Shown here piece after piece: positions 1 through 8,414 of a stretch of 64,000 bases of DNA. Made by a program: the position numbers and the translations under genes. Positions within the stretch are counted from its first letter, which is position 1, and each line of letters starts with the position of its first letter. A model generated the notes under the pieces. It was given only the letters and a program-made list of their open reading frames with translations, had not been told where the DNA came from and did no database searches. The stretch comes from Saprospiraceae bacterium (GTDB lineage Bacteria > Bacteroidota > Bacteroidia > Chitinophagales > Saprospiraceae): positions 13,056-77,055 of the forward strand of contig JAHDGF010000001.1 in assembly GCA_020627785.1 (NCBI GenBank). Reading direction: 5' to 3'.

Positions 1-1761
1 TTTGATATAAATTTTCAATACACGGTTCTTTCTTCTGGATCAGGAGATGCTGCATCAATGCTAGATTCAGATAACCAAAGCTATTTTCTTTGCTACGATG
101 GCAATGATCCATATTCTAGTCAAGATACTTTTTATATAGGTATTGATGAAGAAGGTATTTTAGAATGGAATGTTGAAACGGTAATGACCAGTGCACCAGG
201 AGTGATGTGCGATGTCGATTTTTCAACCCCCACCAACATTGAAATTCTTTTATCACCAAATTTTGAAGAAGAAATAATTGAAACCCCTTGTAACGGAGAA
301 GGTGTACTATATGAAGGGCAAGTATATTTTGATGATCAGGAGTTTATTGAATTGTCGCAAGCTGGTTGCGATTCAATCACTCGATTGGTGATCCAAGAAC
401 AGCCATTGGTAGATACTCTGATCGAAGGAGCTTTTTGCATTGGTACTGAAATCATGATAGATGGCATCAACTACACTACTGACATTGATACCACGATTAT
501 ACTCTTTGGTGCTTCCCAAAATTCTTGTGATAGCATCATTAATGTTGACCTTAGATTTGATGATGCGAGCTATGCTTTTTTTGAAGGCCCCATTTGCCCT
601 GAGCAAACCATTCTAATAAATAATCAAATGTACGGAATGGGTAACTCAACAGATTCAATTAATCTTGTGAATGGATCTGTCTTAAATTGCGATAGTATAA
701 TAATCATAGATTTACAATTTTATCCAGATGATCATGGCATATATTTAGACACCATCTGCCCGAGTGATAGCATTAATGTTTTTGGTTTTGTTTTTTACCA
801 TGGGATGGCATCAGGAGAGGCCACGATTCTTTCTGGATCTTCCAATGGATGTGATTCTTTGATTGATGTTTCAATTGAATTTTATGATGTGGAAGAAATG
901 GATGTGGAATATGAGAAGTGCGAGGGCGATTCACTTTTCGTTGGAGACTTTCTTATTACAGATGATAATCTCTCTGGTAGTTATACACAAGAATCCACAA
1001 CAACTGATTGTCCTACGATTATAAATTATACAACGATAAACTTCACAAGTAGTTTGTACATTATAGATACACTCTTGTGTGCCACAGATACTTTAGAGGT
1101 CTTGGGAGAATTACTATATGAAGGTAATGATATGATAACAGCACAAGTTCCTGGTGGAAATGTAAACGGTTGCGATTCTACCTTGGTTATACAAGCTATT
1201 TTTGAACAAATCGATCTAGGAATAGATTCCATGTCTATTGCGAATAATCAATTTCAATTAGAATCCATGAACCTCCCTAGTGGGTCGATTCCGACCTGGG
1301 CGAGTACAGGAATTTTAAGTTGTGTGGATTGTGATAATCCGACCATTACAATTACAGAGGATACGGAGGTTACCTTAAATTACATGTCTGATCTTGGATG
1401 TTTATACTCTGCAACAATTTTATTATTGTTTGATGAAGACACCACGATAGAAGAGCCAACATCTGAAGATGAGGGAATTTATTTTCCTAACGTTTTTAAT
1501 CCTGAGTCGGACACTGGAAATAATGGTTACATGCTTTTGGGTAAAGGCGATTTTTTCATTGAACAATTATTTATCTATGATCGATGGGGTGGTCGAGTGT
1601 ATGCCGCTACGGGTTTTGATTTAAATGACGCCTCTATTTTTTGGGATGGTAAAGTAAATGGTCAGGATGTATTGGTGGGTGTTTATCCTGCGATTGTGAG
1701 TTACATAGATACTAATGGCGAACTTCAAGTCAAGGCATTTGATATTACGGTGTTACGTTAG
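1..1761 (+). CDS. T9SS-exported surface protein, 3' part (5' end outside window)
   Basis: The reading frame is open from base 1, so the gene is cut by the window edge and the ATG at 58 is internal. The visible part is built from about six degenerate modules of 60-75 residues. Each has a conserved Cys near its start and ends in a GCDS-like motif (GCDSIT, SCDSII, NCDSII, GCDSLI, DCPTII, GCDSTL). A domain with FPNVFNP, then IYDRWGG and FWDGKVNG, and ending DITVLR follows. That is the gliding-motility-associated (type B) C-terminal domain, which directs export by the type IX system in Bacteroidota. The protein is therefore expected outside the outer membrane, probably as an adhesin or structural surface protein. 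Its ligand cannot be told from sequence. The stop lies 6 bases before the next gene. Confidence 0.85.
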   Translation, partial: FDINFQYTVLSSGSGDAASMLDSDNQSYFLCYDGNDPYSSQDTFYIGIDEEGILEWNVETVMTSAPGVMCDVDFSTPTNIEILLSPNFEEEIIETPCNGEGVLYEGQVYFDDQEFIELSQAGCDSITRLVIQEQPLVDTLIEGAFCIGTEIMIDGINYTTDIDTTIILFGASQNSCDSIINVDLRFDDASYAFFEGPICPEQTILINNQMYGMGNSTDSINLVNGSVLNCDSIIIIDLQFYPDDHGIYLDTICPSDSINVFGFVFYHGMASGEATILSGSSNGCDSLIDVSIEFYDVEEMDVEYEKCEGDSLFVGDFLITDDNLSGSYTQESTTTDCPTIINYTTINFTSSLYIIDTLLCATDTLEVLGELLYEGNDMITAQVPGGNVNGCDSTLVIQAIFEQIDLGIDSMSIANNQFQLESMNLPSGSIPTWASTGILSCVDCDNPTITITEDTEVTLNYMSDLGCLYSATILLLFDEDTTIEEPTSEDEGIYFPNVFNPESDTGNNGYMLLGKGDFFIEQLFIYDRWGGRVYAATGFDLNDASIFWDGKVNGQDVLVGVYPAIVSYIDTNGELQVKAFDITVLR

Positions 1762-1767
1762 AAACCA

Positions 1768-2673
1768 ATGATCAAGATTGCTTATTCTCCTGTCTATAAA
1801 TATCATTTGCCGAAAGGTCATCGATTCCCAATGGAAAAGTATGAGCTTCTTCCTCAACAATTATTACTGGAAGGAACAGTAATTCAAGATCAGTTTTTTC
1901 ATCCCATTCAATTGACGGATGAAATGATTTTAAAAACACATTCAGAAGAATATTTGCGTAAGCTATATAATTTACCCCTACCTCGAAAGGAAGAAAGAGC
2001 GATTGGTTTTCCAGTTCATAAATCTTTAATTGAAAGAGGAAAGCATATTTCTCATGGTACCTTGGACTGTGCGTACTATGCTATGGAAAACGGTGTAGCA
2101 TTAAACATTGCAGGTGGTACTCATCATGCGTTTAAGGATCGCGGTGAAGGATTTTGCATTTTTAATGATTTTGCAATTGCTGCTAATATTTTATTGGACC
2201 GAAAAGAAGTGTCGAAAATACTGATTGTTGATCTTGATGTACATCAGGGAAATGGTACGGCATCAATCTTTAAAGATGACGATCGTGTATTTACATTTAG
2301 CATGCATGGAGAGAAAAATTATCCACTCAGAAAGGAGAATTCTGATCTTGATTGCGCAATGCCTGATGCCTGTCAAGATGAGGAATATTTGGATAAATTA
2401 AGTGCTCTGTTACCAAGTTTAATATCTGATGAAAAACCAGATTTAATATTTTATCTAGCTGGTGTAGATGTATTAGCAACTGATAAACTAGGAAGATTGA
2501 ACCTGAGCTTAGCAGGATGTAAAATGCGAGATCGAATAGTCTTTGAGCATTGTCGAACACATAATATTCCGGTGGCGGTAAGTATGGGCGGAGGCTATTC
2601 TGAAAAACTTTCAGATCTCATAGAAGCACATGCCAATACATATAGAGTGGCCTCAGAAATCTATGACTATTGA
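1768..2673 (+). CDS. Histone deacetylase family / AcuC-like zinc deacetylase
   Basis: The 301-residue length is normal for bacterial class II-type deacetylase homologues. The active-site set is complete: GGTHHA (His119-His120), an FCIFND segment, DLDVHQGNGT with likely zinc ligands Asp157 and His159, GVDVLATDKLG with the third ligand Asp234, and GGGY with the transition-state Tyr277. The family removes acyl groups from lysines, acylpolyamines or small molecules; the substrate here is unknown. There is no signal peptide, so it is cytoplasmic. The start lies 6 bases after the upstream T9SS gene, which allows co-transcription, but the two have no evident functional link. Confidence 0.9.
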   Translation: MIKIAYSPVYKYHLPKGHRFPMEKYELLPQQLLLEGTVIQDQFFHPIQLTDEMILKTHSEEYLRKLYNLPLPRKEERAIGFPVHKSLIERGKHISHGTLDCAYYAMENGVALNIAGGTHHAFKDRGEGFCIFNDFAIAANILLDRKEVSKILIVDLDVHQGNGTASIFKDDDRVFTFSMHGEKNYPLRKENSDLDCAMPDACQDEEYLDKLSALLPSLISDEKPDLIFYLAGVDVLATDKLGRLNLSLAGCKMRDRIVFEHCRTHNIPVAVSMGGGYSEKLSDLIEAHANTYRVASEIYDY

Positions 2674-2716
2674 GGCAAGCCTTCTATTATCAATTAATAT
2701 GTGTAAGATAGGATTC

Positions 2717-2734
2717 ATAATTTCAAGAAATTAT
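2717..2734. promoter_or_regulatory. Inverted repeat between deacetylase and sigma-factor genes
   Basis: Two perfect 8-base arms, ATAATTTC and GAAATTAT, are separated by AA. The repeat lies 43 bases after the deacetylase stop and about 115 bases before the sigma-factor start. It could be an operator for the sigma operon or a weak terminator hairpin without a T-run. A near-consensus Bacteroidota -7 element, TAACTTTA, lies at 2776-2783. The function is inferred from position only. Confidence 0.35.
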
Positions 2735-2848
2735 TGGCAAAAAGCCCGGTAAATGGAACTTTTCTCGAATTCCTATAACTTTATTGAACATTTACCAACC
2801 AAATGATAAACCTAGTCGATAAACCTATAAACGACGACTATTTGATAT

Positions 2849-3412
2849 ATGGAAATTCATGAGCTAAATGATATTCTAGCTGATTGTGTGAGGCAAGATC
2901 GCCGATCTCAAGAAAAGTTATACAATTACACCTATCAGAAATTGATAGGTACAGCCATGAGATATGCAGGGTCGAGAGAGGACGCCAAATGGGTATTTAA
3001 TCTCGCCATGATGAAAGTTTATAAGAATATTGAAAAATTTAAGATTGGAACCAACTTTTTAGGCTGGGCCAACGATATCTTAATTAAGACGAGCATTGAC
3101 AACATAAGAAAGAATACAAGGCATCAGAGAATAATGGCACCCGTTGATTCAAGCTTTGTAGAAGGAAACAAGGTTACCTTAAATGAGGCCCTTAATTCGC
3201 TAGCAACGGAAAAGATAATGGAAATGGTACAAAGGCTAGGGGAGAAAGAAAGAATGGTGTTTTCACTTTATGTTATCGATGGATTTAAGCATAAAGAAAT
3301 AGCAGAGATGACAGGAATTAATATGAATACCTGCAAGTGGCTTTTAGGTAAAGCAAAAAAGGAACTCAAAGAAATGATAGGAGTACTAAACGAAATTAGA
3401 TTGTCGAAATGA
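2849..3412 (+). CDS. ECF-type RNA polymerase sigma factor
   Basis: The 187-residue protein has sigma-70 region 2 in the N-terminal half (LIGTAMRYAGSREDAKWVFN followed by an FLGWANDILIKTSIDNIRK segment). Region 4 is at the C-terminus, with the helix-turn-helix around FKHKEIAEMTGINMNTCKWLL. There is no region 1.1 or 3, which is typical of extracytoplasmic-function sigma factors. The gene overlaps the next one by ATGA (3409-3412), so the two are translationally coupled. The next product looks like its cognate anti-sigma factor. The probable role is to direct RNA polymerase to an envelope regulon, including this operon. The preceding 175 bases hold an inverted repeat and a near-consensus -7 box. 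Confidence 0.92.
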   Translation: MEIHELNDILADCVRQDRRSQEKLYNYTYQKLIGTAMRYAGSREDAKWVFNLAMMKVYKNIEKFKIGTNFLGWANDILIKTSIDNIRKNTRHQRIMAPVDSSFVEGNKVTLNEALNSLATEKIMEMVQRLGEKERMVFSLYVIDGFKHKEIAEMTGINMNTCKWLLGKAKKELKEMIGVLNEIRLSK

Positions 3413-4845
3413 ACAGAGGAGATTTTAGAGAACGGCTGAAAAATTATACAGAAGAACCATTGGACAGTGACTGGTCCAAAATGGCGCAGCTTCTCGATAT
3501 AAACGAGAAAAAGAAAAGACGCCGTCCGTTCTTTTGGAAAATTTTAGCAGGTGCCATGTTGATTGGGGCTTTAGTAGGAGGTGCACTATTTTTCACGTTT
3601 AAAAGCTCACCAGTTATTCTTCCAGAAGCGGAGGTTCAAGAGTCTACAATTATAGCAGATGAAACAGAGGTTCAAGAAGAGACTAAGATAAATTCAGTTA
3701 CTTCTAATATTGTTCCAAAAGAAAAAATAACGAAAGAACTAAGTAATAGGGACGCACAAACTTCAGAGACTAAATCAAAAATTCAGGATAAGAAAATAAA
3801 AAATGCTTCGACGAAGAAGGCACAACCAAATGCGACGTTAGCCATTGAAGCTCCAATGAATGCAACAACGATTTTCAATTCTCCTCGAGAGGTAAAAAAC
3901 AATAAAGAACAGAATCCAGTAGGTGATTCTGCCTCACAGATGAAATCTTCAGTGCCTCTTGTTGCTTTTTCAGATGAGGATGACAAAGGAGTAAAATCGA
4001 AAAACAACAAGGATGCGATCTTAGGTTTAACCAACCTAACATCATTGCCTTTGAATACCATCGAATTTCAGAATCAAAGAGCAGAGGAAGAATTATCTCT
4101 TCAATTCTCTCAAAAACCTGAAGTGAAGATTTATAAAACAACTTCCAATTATTTAGCACTCGGTCTTACAGCTAGTTTTCCAAACGTAGGACTGGGCGAT
4201 TCAAGAGAACCGTTTTTAATTCCAAATCAAAGTTTAATTCCTAATCTAGGGATTGAAGTTGGGGCTGGAAGAAAATGGTCCTCTGGAATGTCACTCGAAT
4301 TAGGGGCAAGAACCTCTTACTTTCAATATAGGCTGTCTAATCTATTATCTGCTCGAAGCCCTGCAGGAGGTTTTGCAGAAGCAGATTTATTTGATGTGAA
4401 TGATAATCGCGAGGCAGCTAGGATTAATAGACATATGATCATAAGTCCATACCTAAGAATAGCTTACGATTGGGATATATTGAAAAGTTCATTCATCGGC
4501 TTATTTGCAGCGGTCGGTCCTAATTTTGTATTTGATTTACCGTCTACAAATGTAGAAGGCCTAGGCAACCTCGAGTTAGATACCAATGTTGCTAACCCAA
4601 CAGAATCAATTACAGCTTTTGACATTACGAAATCTGAGACTAGTTACGAATGTGAATTTGGAATTACATTAGGACAGAAAGTTTTACAGAGATCGAAAGT
4701 CACCTTTAATTTCTCGTATGGTCTGACCATGGGTAATTTATTATCAGGCACTGTTTTTTTAGAGCAGAATAATGAAAGTCTAGATTCTGACATTTATCAA
4801 GTAAGTGCTAATGGACCTCGTTTTAAGATGAGATATATATTTTAA
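3409..4845 (+). CDS. Putative dual-membrane-spanning anti-sigma factor (inner-membrane helix plus outer-membrane barrel)
   Basis: This 478-residue protein has four visible parts. Residues 1-40 form a short charged head (FRERLKNYTEEPLDSDW...) resembling anti-sigma N-termini encoded next to Bacteroidota ECF factors. Residues about 43-64 are one hydrophobic membrane helix after a KKKRRR stop. Residues about 65-240 are a low-complexity Lys/Glu/Thr/Ser linker, long enough to cross the periplasm. Residues about 243-478 are rich in alternating beta strands (LGLTASFPNVG, LGIEVGAGRKW, MSLELGARTSYFQYRL) and end in a Phe (FKMRYIF), as outer-membrane barrels do. This matches the dual membrane-spanning anti-sigma (Dma) architecture described in Bacteroides. 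The ATGA overlap with the ECF gene supports the pairing. Function is inferred from architecture and context. Confidence 0.72.
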   Translation: MNRGDFRERLKNYTEEPLDSDWSKMAQLLDINEKKKRRRPFFWKILAGAMLIGALVGGALFFTFKSSPVILPEAEVQESTIIADETEVQEETKINSVTSNIVPKEKITKELSNRDAQTSETKSKIQDKKIKNASTKKAQPNATLAIEAPMNATTIFNSPREVKNNKEQNPVGDSASQMKSSVPLVAFSDEDDKGVKSKNNKDAILGLTNLTSLPLNTIEFQNQRAEEELSLQFSQKPEVKIYKTTSNYLALGLTASFPNVGLGDSREPFLIPNQSLIPNLGIEVGAGRKWSSGMSLELGARTSYFQYRLSNLLSARSPAGGFAEADLFDVNDNREAARINRHMIISPYLRIAYDWDILKSSFIGLFAAVGPNFVFDLPSTNVEGLGNLELDTNVANPTESITAFDITKSETSYECEFGITLGQKVLQRSKVTFNFSYGLTMGNLLSGTVFLEQNNESLDSDIYQVSANGPRFKMRYIF

Positions 4846-4879
4846 AGAAGACTTCCCTCAAAAATAAAACAACACAATC

Positions 4880-6088
4880 ATGAAAAAATTAATCTTCCTT
4901 TCTCTATTAAGCATCGTATGGCTTTGTTCATGTTCAGATCATTTTGGTGTAGATGACCGTGATCTAAATGATCCCGGAGCCATCAGTGAGGATGCTTTTG
5001 ATCTCTCATCAGGAATTATGCCTGGTGGAGAATCATCTGGAGGTAGTACTGCAGGTGGAGGAGATCCTACAGGTGGTTTGATAACAGCAGGAGAATGGAA
5101 TGATCTTGAAAATTGGGATTTCTGGATTTCTTTATTGGAGACCAGTGAGCATAATGAAATGGAAGAGGTATGGACCATAGATCCAGCTAGAAGGGTAGCG
5201 GTTGAATTGGTTGGAATTAATAATGTTCCAATGCGAGATGCGCAGATAAAGCTTATGAGCGGTTCCGAAATAGTGTGGGAAGCGCAGACAGATAAAAAAG
5301 GTTCTGCAGAATTATTTATTGAACCTTATAAATTAAATTCTAGTTTTAATCTATCAGAACTTAATTTAACCATCAATGATGATATTATAATGAATAATCT
5401 TTTATCCTTTGATCAAGGCATTAATAAATATACGCTCAACTTTTTGGGTAATGTCAATTCAAGGGGAGCAGAGATTTCATTTATTGTAGATGCTACTGGA
5501 TCTATGGGTGATGAATTGGAATTCTTGAAAGATGAATTGTATGATGTAGTAAGACGAGTTCAAGAGGAGCACACCGATAAATTAATCATGACTTCTAGTG
5601 TTTTTTATAGAGATCAAACGGATGAATATGTCACTAGAGTTTCAGACTGGACCTCAGATGTCGGGCAGACGGTAGAATTTATTAAGGAACAATCTGCTGG
5701 GGGTGGAGGAGACTTTCCTGAAGCTGTACATTCAGCCTTAGATGCGGCAATTAATGGTTTACCATGGTCAGCGGATGTAACATCTAAGATTAGCTTTTTA
5801 CTATTAGATGCACCACCTCATAAAGAAGATCAAGTCCTGGATAATTTGAGAGCAACCATTAAAAATGCAGCTGCCAAAGGAATTAAAATAATTCCAATAG
5901 TCGCCAGTGGCATAGATAAGGAAACAGAATTCTTGATGCGTTTTATGTCTGTATTGACTAATGGAACTTATGTTTTTATTACGGATGATAGTGGCATTGG
6001 AAATAGTCATTTGGAACCGACCGTCGGAGAATTTGATGTTGAGTTTTTGAATGATTTGATGGTAAGACTTTTATCTGAGTATATTTAA
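4880..6088 (+). CDS. VWA-domain lipoprotein
   Basis: The 402-residue product begins with a lipoprotein signal peptide; the lipobox LCSC puts the lipidated Cys at residue 18. A Gly/Ser-rich linker (about 50-75) follows, then a beta-rich domain like a carboxypeptidase regulatory domain (about 105-190). A von Willebrand factor A domain (about 200-400) completes it. The MIDAS-like motif is DATGSMGDE, followed by a GGGGDFPEA loop typical of bacterial VWA proteins. VWA domains usually bind protein partners through a metal ion. The gene starts 34 bases after the Dma-like gene, so it is probably in the same operon. It may be an envelope partner or target of that signalling pair, but no direct evidence shows this. 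Confidence 0.85.
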   Translation: MKKLIFLSLLSIVWLCSCSDHFGVDDRDLNDPGAISEDAFDLSSGIMPGGESSGGSTAGGGDPTGGLITAGEWNDLENWDFWISLLETSEHNEMEEVWTIDPARRVAVELVGINNVPMRDAQIKLMSGSEIVWEAQTDKKGSAELFIEPYKLNSSFNLSELNLTINDDIIMNNLLSFDQGINKYTLNFLGNVNSRGAEISFIVDATGSMGDELEFLKDELYDVVRRVQEEHTDKLIMTSSVFYRDQTDEYVTRVSDWTSDVGQTVEFIKEQSAGGGGDFPEAVHSALDAAINGLPWSADVTSKISFLLLDAPPHKEDQVLDNLRATIKNAAAKGIKIIPIVASGIDKETEFLMRFMSVLTNGTYVFITDDSGIGNSHLEPTVGEFDVEFLNDLMVRLLSEYI

Positions 6089-6103
6089 TTAGAAAAAATC
6101 AAT

Positions 6104-6616
6104 ATGAACTTCAACTTCATGTCTAAAGCATATATATTTTTCATTCTTCTTTGTTTGATTGGGTGTAAAAAGTCAGAGTCAATATCAAGTCTTGAAATCA
6201 ATTGTCCTTTTGTTCAGGATGATGATACTGAGGACGGCAGAATAGATGATGCTGAAAGAAAAATTATGGAAGATTGTTTTGCATCTCGCATAACGAATCA
6301 AGTATTACTCGTGGAAAATTTAATTGGAACCTGGGATCTTATAGGTCATGGGGAAGGATGGGTCACTAATGTAAGCCAGCCTTGTGCTTCCATTGAAATT
6401 ACCTCTGATGAAGCATTCTTGACCTTTGCGAACGAGTGGATTGATACTTCTTCCGTCCACAGTTGGAGCCTTATTCCTGGTTTTGCTGGTGATTTTCTTC
6501 TCGAATTAGACCCACCTTCTGCAATCGGACTATCATTAAACGTACATTGCGAAAATTACATGTATTTAGATCATACTCCAGCAGATGGAAATATGTATCT
6601 GTTTGGAAGAAAATAA
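6104..6616 (+). CDS. Small lipoprotein of unknown function
   Basis: The product has 170 residues and a signal peptide ending in the lipobox LIGC; the Cys is residue 21, or 16 if translation starts at the second Met (6119). The mature part has an acidic segment with a DDDTEDGRIDDAE stretch. A compact domain follows, with a GTWDLIGHGEGW motif resembling the start of lipocalin-like lipoproteins. The gene lies 15 bases after the VWA lipoprotein and is the last gene of the sigma-factor operon. I do not recognise the family with confidence. The lipocalin resemblance is limited to the GTW start. Confidence 0.7.
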   Translation: MNFNFMSKAYIFFILLCLIGCKKSESISSLEINCPFVQDDDTEDGRIDDAERKIMEDCFASRITNQVLLVENLIGTWDLIGHGEGWVTNVSQPCASIEITSDEAFLTFANEWIDTSSVHSWSLIPGFAGDFLLELDPPSAIGLSLNVHCENYMYLDHTPADGNMYLFGRK

Positions 6617-6651
6617 CTCCAGTTGTAGATTTTTCTTGAAAGAAACGAAGA

Positions 6652-7002
6652 CTAATTTCTTGGGAGAAATAGGAAATTAGCCCCTAATTCACTGAGCACG
6701 AATACACACAAAAAGTCTTTCGGGCTTTTGTAAGTTCCTCTAAAATTTTGAATTCTTTCTTGAGTAATGATTTGCTTTGTCGCAAATTCTTCTAGGCTTG
6801 AGGCATGAATATTCCAGTTGCCCAATGGAAAAGTTTTGGTAGTAACAATGGGTATTCCCAATTCTAATTCCTGCTGATGAGCAACCATAATTGGATACTT
6901 CGAAACTTCCTTTTCTAAAATTGTATCTACCGCCTGTGTCATGGCTTTTTTGTAGATGACTAACTCAGTCTTTAATTGTTGATATCTAAGATTCTTACTC
7001 AT
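6652..7002 (-). CDS. Conserved hypothetical protein next to RlmD
   Basis: The protein has 116 residues, no signal peptide and no membrane helix. It has a charged helical N-terminus and a mixed C-terminal half ending LFLPRN. Its start overlaps the end of the rRNA methyltransferase gene by 8 bases, so the two are probably co-translated. The stop codon lies in an imperfect hairpin with arms CTAATTTC and GAAATTAG (6652-6680). I recognise no catalytic motif. The coupling suggests an RNA-related or housekeeping role, but this is a guess from position. Confidence 0.7.
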   Translation of the reverse strand: MSKNLRYQQLKTELVIYKKAMTQAVDTILEKEVSKYPIMVAHQQELELGIPIVTTKTFPLGNWNIHASSLEEFATKQIITQERIQNFRGTYKSPKDFLCVFVLSELGANFLFLPRN

Positions 7003-8413
7003 TTCTAAGCGCTAGCAAAGCTACATTTTCTATGTGATGTGTGTGTGGAAACATGTCAACAGGCTGAATTTTTAATACCTCATATTTTTCTTTTAATATG
7101 GCAATATCTCTTGCCTGTGTTGACGGGTTACAACTGATATAAACAATTTTAGGGCTCTCAAGTTCCAGCAACATTCTGACAACTTCTTCATGCATTCCTG
7201 CCCTTGGTGGATCGGTAATAAGAAGATCTGGCTTTCCGTGCCTTTCGGCAAATGTAGGAGTCAATATATCCTTAACATCTCCTGCATAAAAGCTAGCATT
7301 AGTAATCTTATTCAATTCTTGATTTACTTTGGCATCTTGTATGGCTTCTTCAATTTCTTCGATTCCTACTACTTGCTTACAATTATTGGCTAGATATAAA
7401 GCTATGCTGCCTAGACCGGTATAAAGATCATATACATTTTCATGACCTTCTAAATTTGCGAAAGCGGAAATGATCTGATATAACTTTTCAGCTTGATAGG
7501 TGTTCGTCTGAAAAAATGATTTTGGACTAATCTTAAATTGAACATGATCCAATGACTCTAGTAAAAATTTTTCACCACCAAAATGAATTGGTTCCAAGTC
7601 ATGAGTACTGTCATTCATCTTGGGATTAATGGTGTACCAGAGTGAAGTAATTTCAAGGAAGGTTGCCTGCATCTCTTTCATCAAAGGAAAGATGACCTCT
7701 TCCTCCATTTTATGAAAGTAAATATTGACCATCCACTCTCCCTTTCTATTACAGCGAAGAAATAAATTACGCATCATCCCTTCATGCTTTCTAGGATCAT
7801 GAAAGGTCAATTCATTTTTATATGCGTAATCCCTTAACCAGTTTCTTATCTTATCGTTGACCGAGTCTTGCAGAAAACATTCTTGAATATCTACTACCTT
7901 ATCAAAAGCCCCAGCTCTATAAAACCCTAGACCAGGTTTAAAATCAATCTCAACACCAGAGTCAATAACTTCTTGATCTATCCATTGTTTAGAACAAAAA
8001 CTAAAGACCATTTTATTTCTGTAGAATTTCGTTATTTCACAGCCTAGAATGGGTAAGACTTCACCTATGTCGACTTTGGCGATTCTTTGAAAGGCATCAA
8101 TTGTTACCTGATGTTTATGCTTGATTTGAGATTCATAATTGAGATGTTGCCATTTACAACCACCGCAATTTGAGAAGTGTTGGCAGAATGGTTCTGTTCT
8201 ATCTGGACTTTTTTCAATAAGTGTTTCTGGGCGTGCTTGCCAGACACCCTTCTTTTTTCTCAAAGTCATCACATCCATTAGATCGCCAGGAACACCGTCT
8301 TCAACAAAGATGACCATGCCTTCCTCGTCCCTTCCAACTGCTTTGCCCTTATCTGCAATTCCAGTTAGTCTAACATTCTTTATGAGTTTTCTTCGATTTC
8401 TTCGTCTGCCCAT
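6995..8413 (-). CDS. rlmD: 23S rRNA (uracil-5-)-methyltransferase, RlmD/RumA family
   Basis: The 472-residue protein starts with a basic tail and a TRAM RNA-binding domain (about 12-70). An iron-sulphur cluster motif follows with Cys77, Cys83 and Cys86 (CQHFSNCGGC). The SAM-binding motif is DLYTGLGSIALYLA. The C-terminal catalytic parts are TDPPRAGMH and ISCNPSTQARD, whose Cys is the nucleophile that attacks uridine C6. The family methylates C5 of uridine in rRNA or tRNA. RlmD is the best fit; RlmCD or TrmA-like specificity cannot be excluded by reading alone. It is the second-last gene of the minus-strand run that begins at 10304. Confidence 0.88.
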   Translation of the reverse strand: MGRRRNRRKLIKNVRLTGIADKGKAVGRDEEGMVIFVEDGVPGDLMDVMTLRKKKGVWQARPETLIEKSPDRTEPFCQHFSNCGGCKWQHLNYESQIKHKHQVTIDAFQRIAKVDIGEVLPILGCEITKFYRNKMVFSFCSKQWIDQEVIDSGVEIDFKPGLGFYRAGAFDKVVDIQECFLQDSVNDKIRNWLRDYAYKNELTFHDPRKHEGMMRNLFLRCNRKGEWMVNIYFHKMEEEVIFPLMKEMQATFLEITSLWYTINPKMNDSTHDLEPIHFGGEKFLLESLDHVQFKISPKSFFQTNTYQAEKLYQIISAFANLEGHENVYDLYTGLGSIALYLANNCKQVVGIEEIEEAIQDAKVNQELNKITNASFYAGDVKDILTPTFAERHGKPDLLITDPPRAGMHEEVVRMLLELESPKIVYISCNPSTQARDIAILKEKYEVLKIQPVDMFPHTHHIENVALLALRNE

Positions 8414-8414
8414 T

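Noticed and set aside
1026-1232. Antisense open frame in the T9SS protein
   Set aside because: It lies wholly within the coding frame of the repeat protein and has no domain.
6632-6645. Small palindrome TTTCTTGAAAGAAA as terminator
   Set aside because: A short AT-rich stem with a 2-base loop is too weak to call with confidence.
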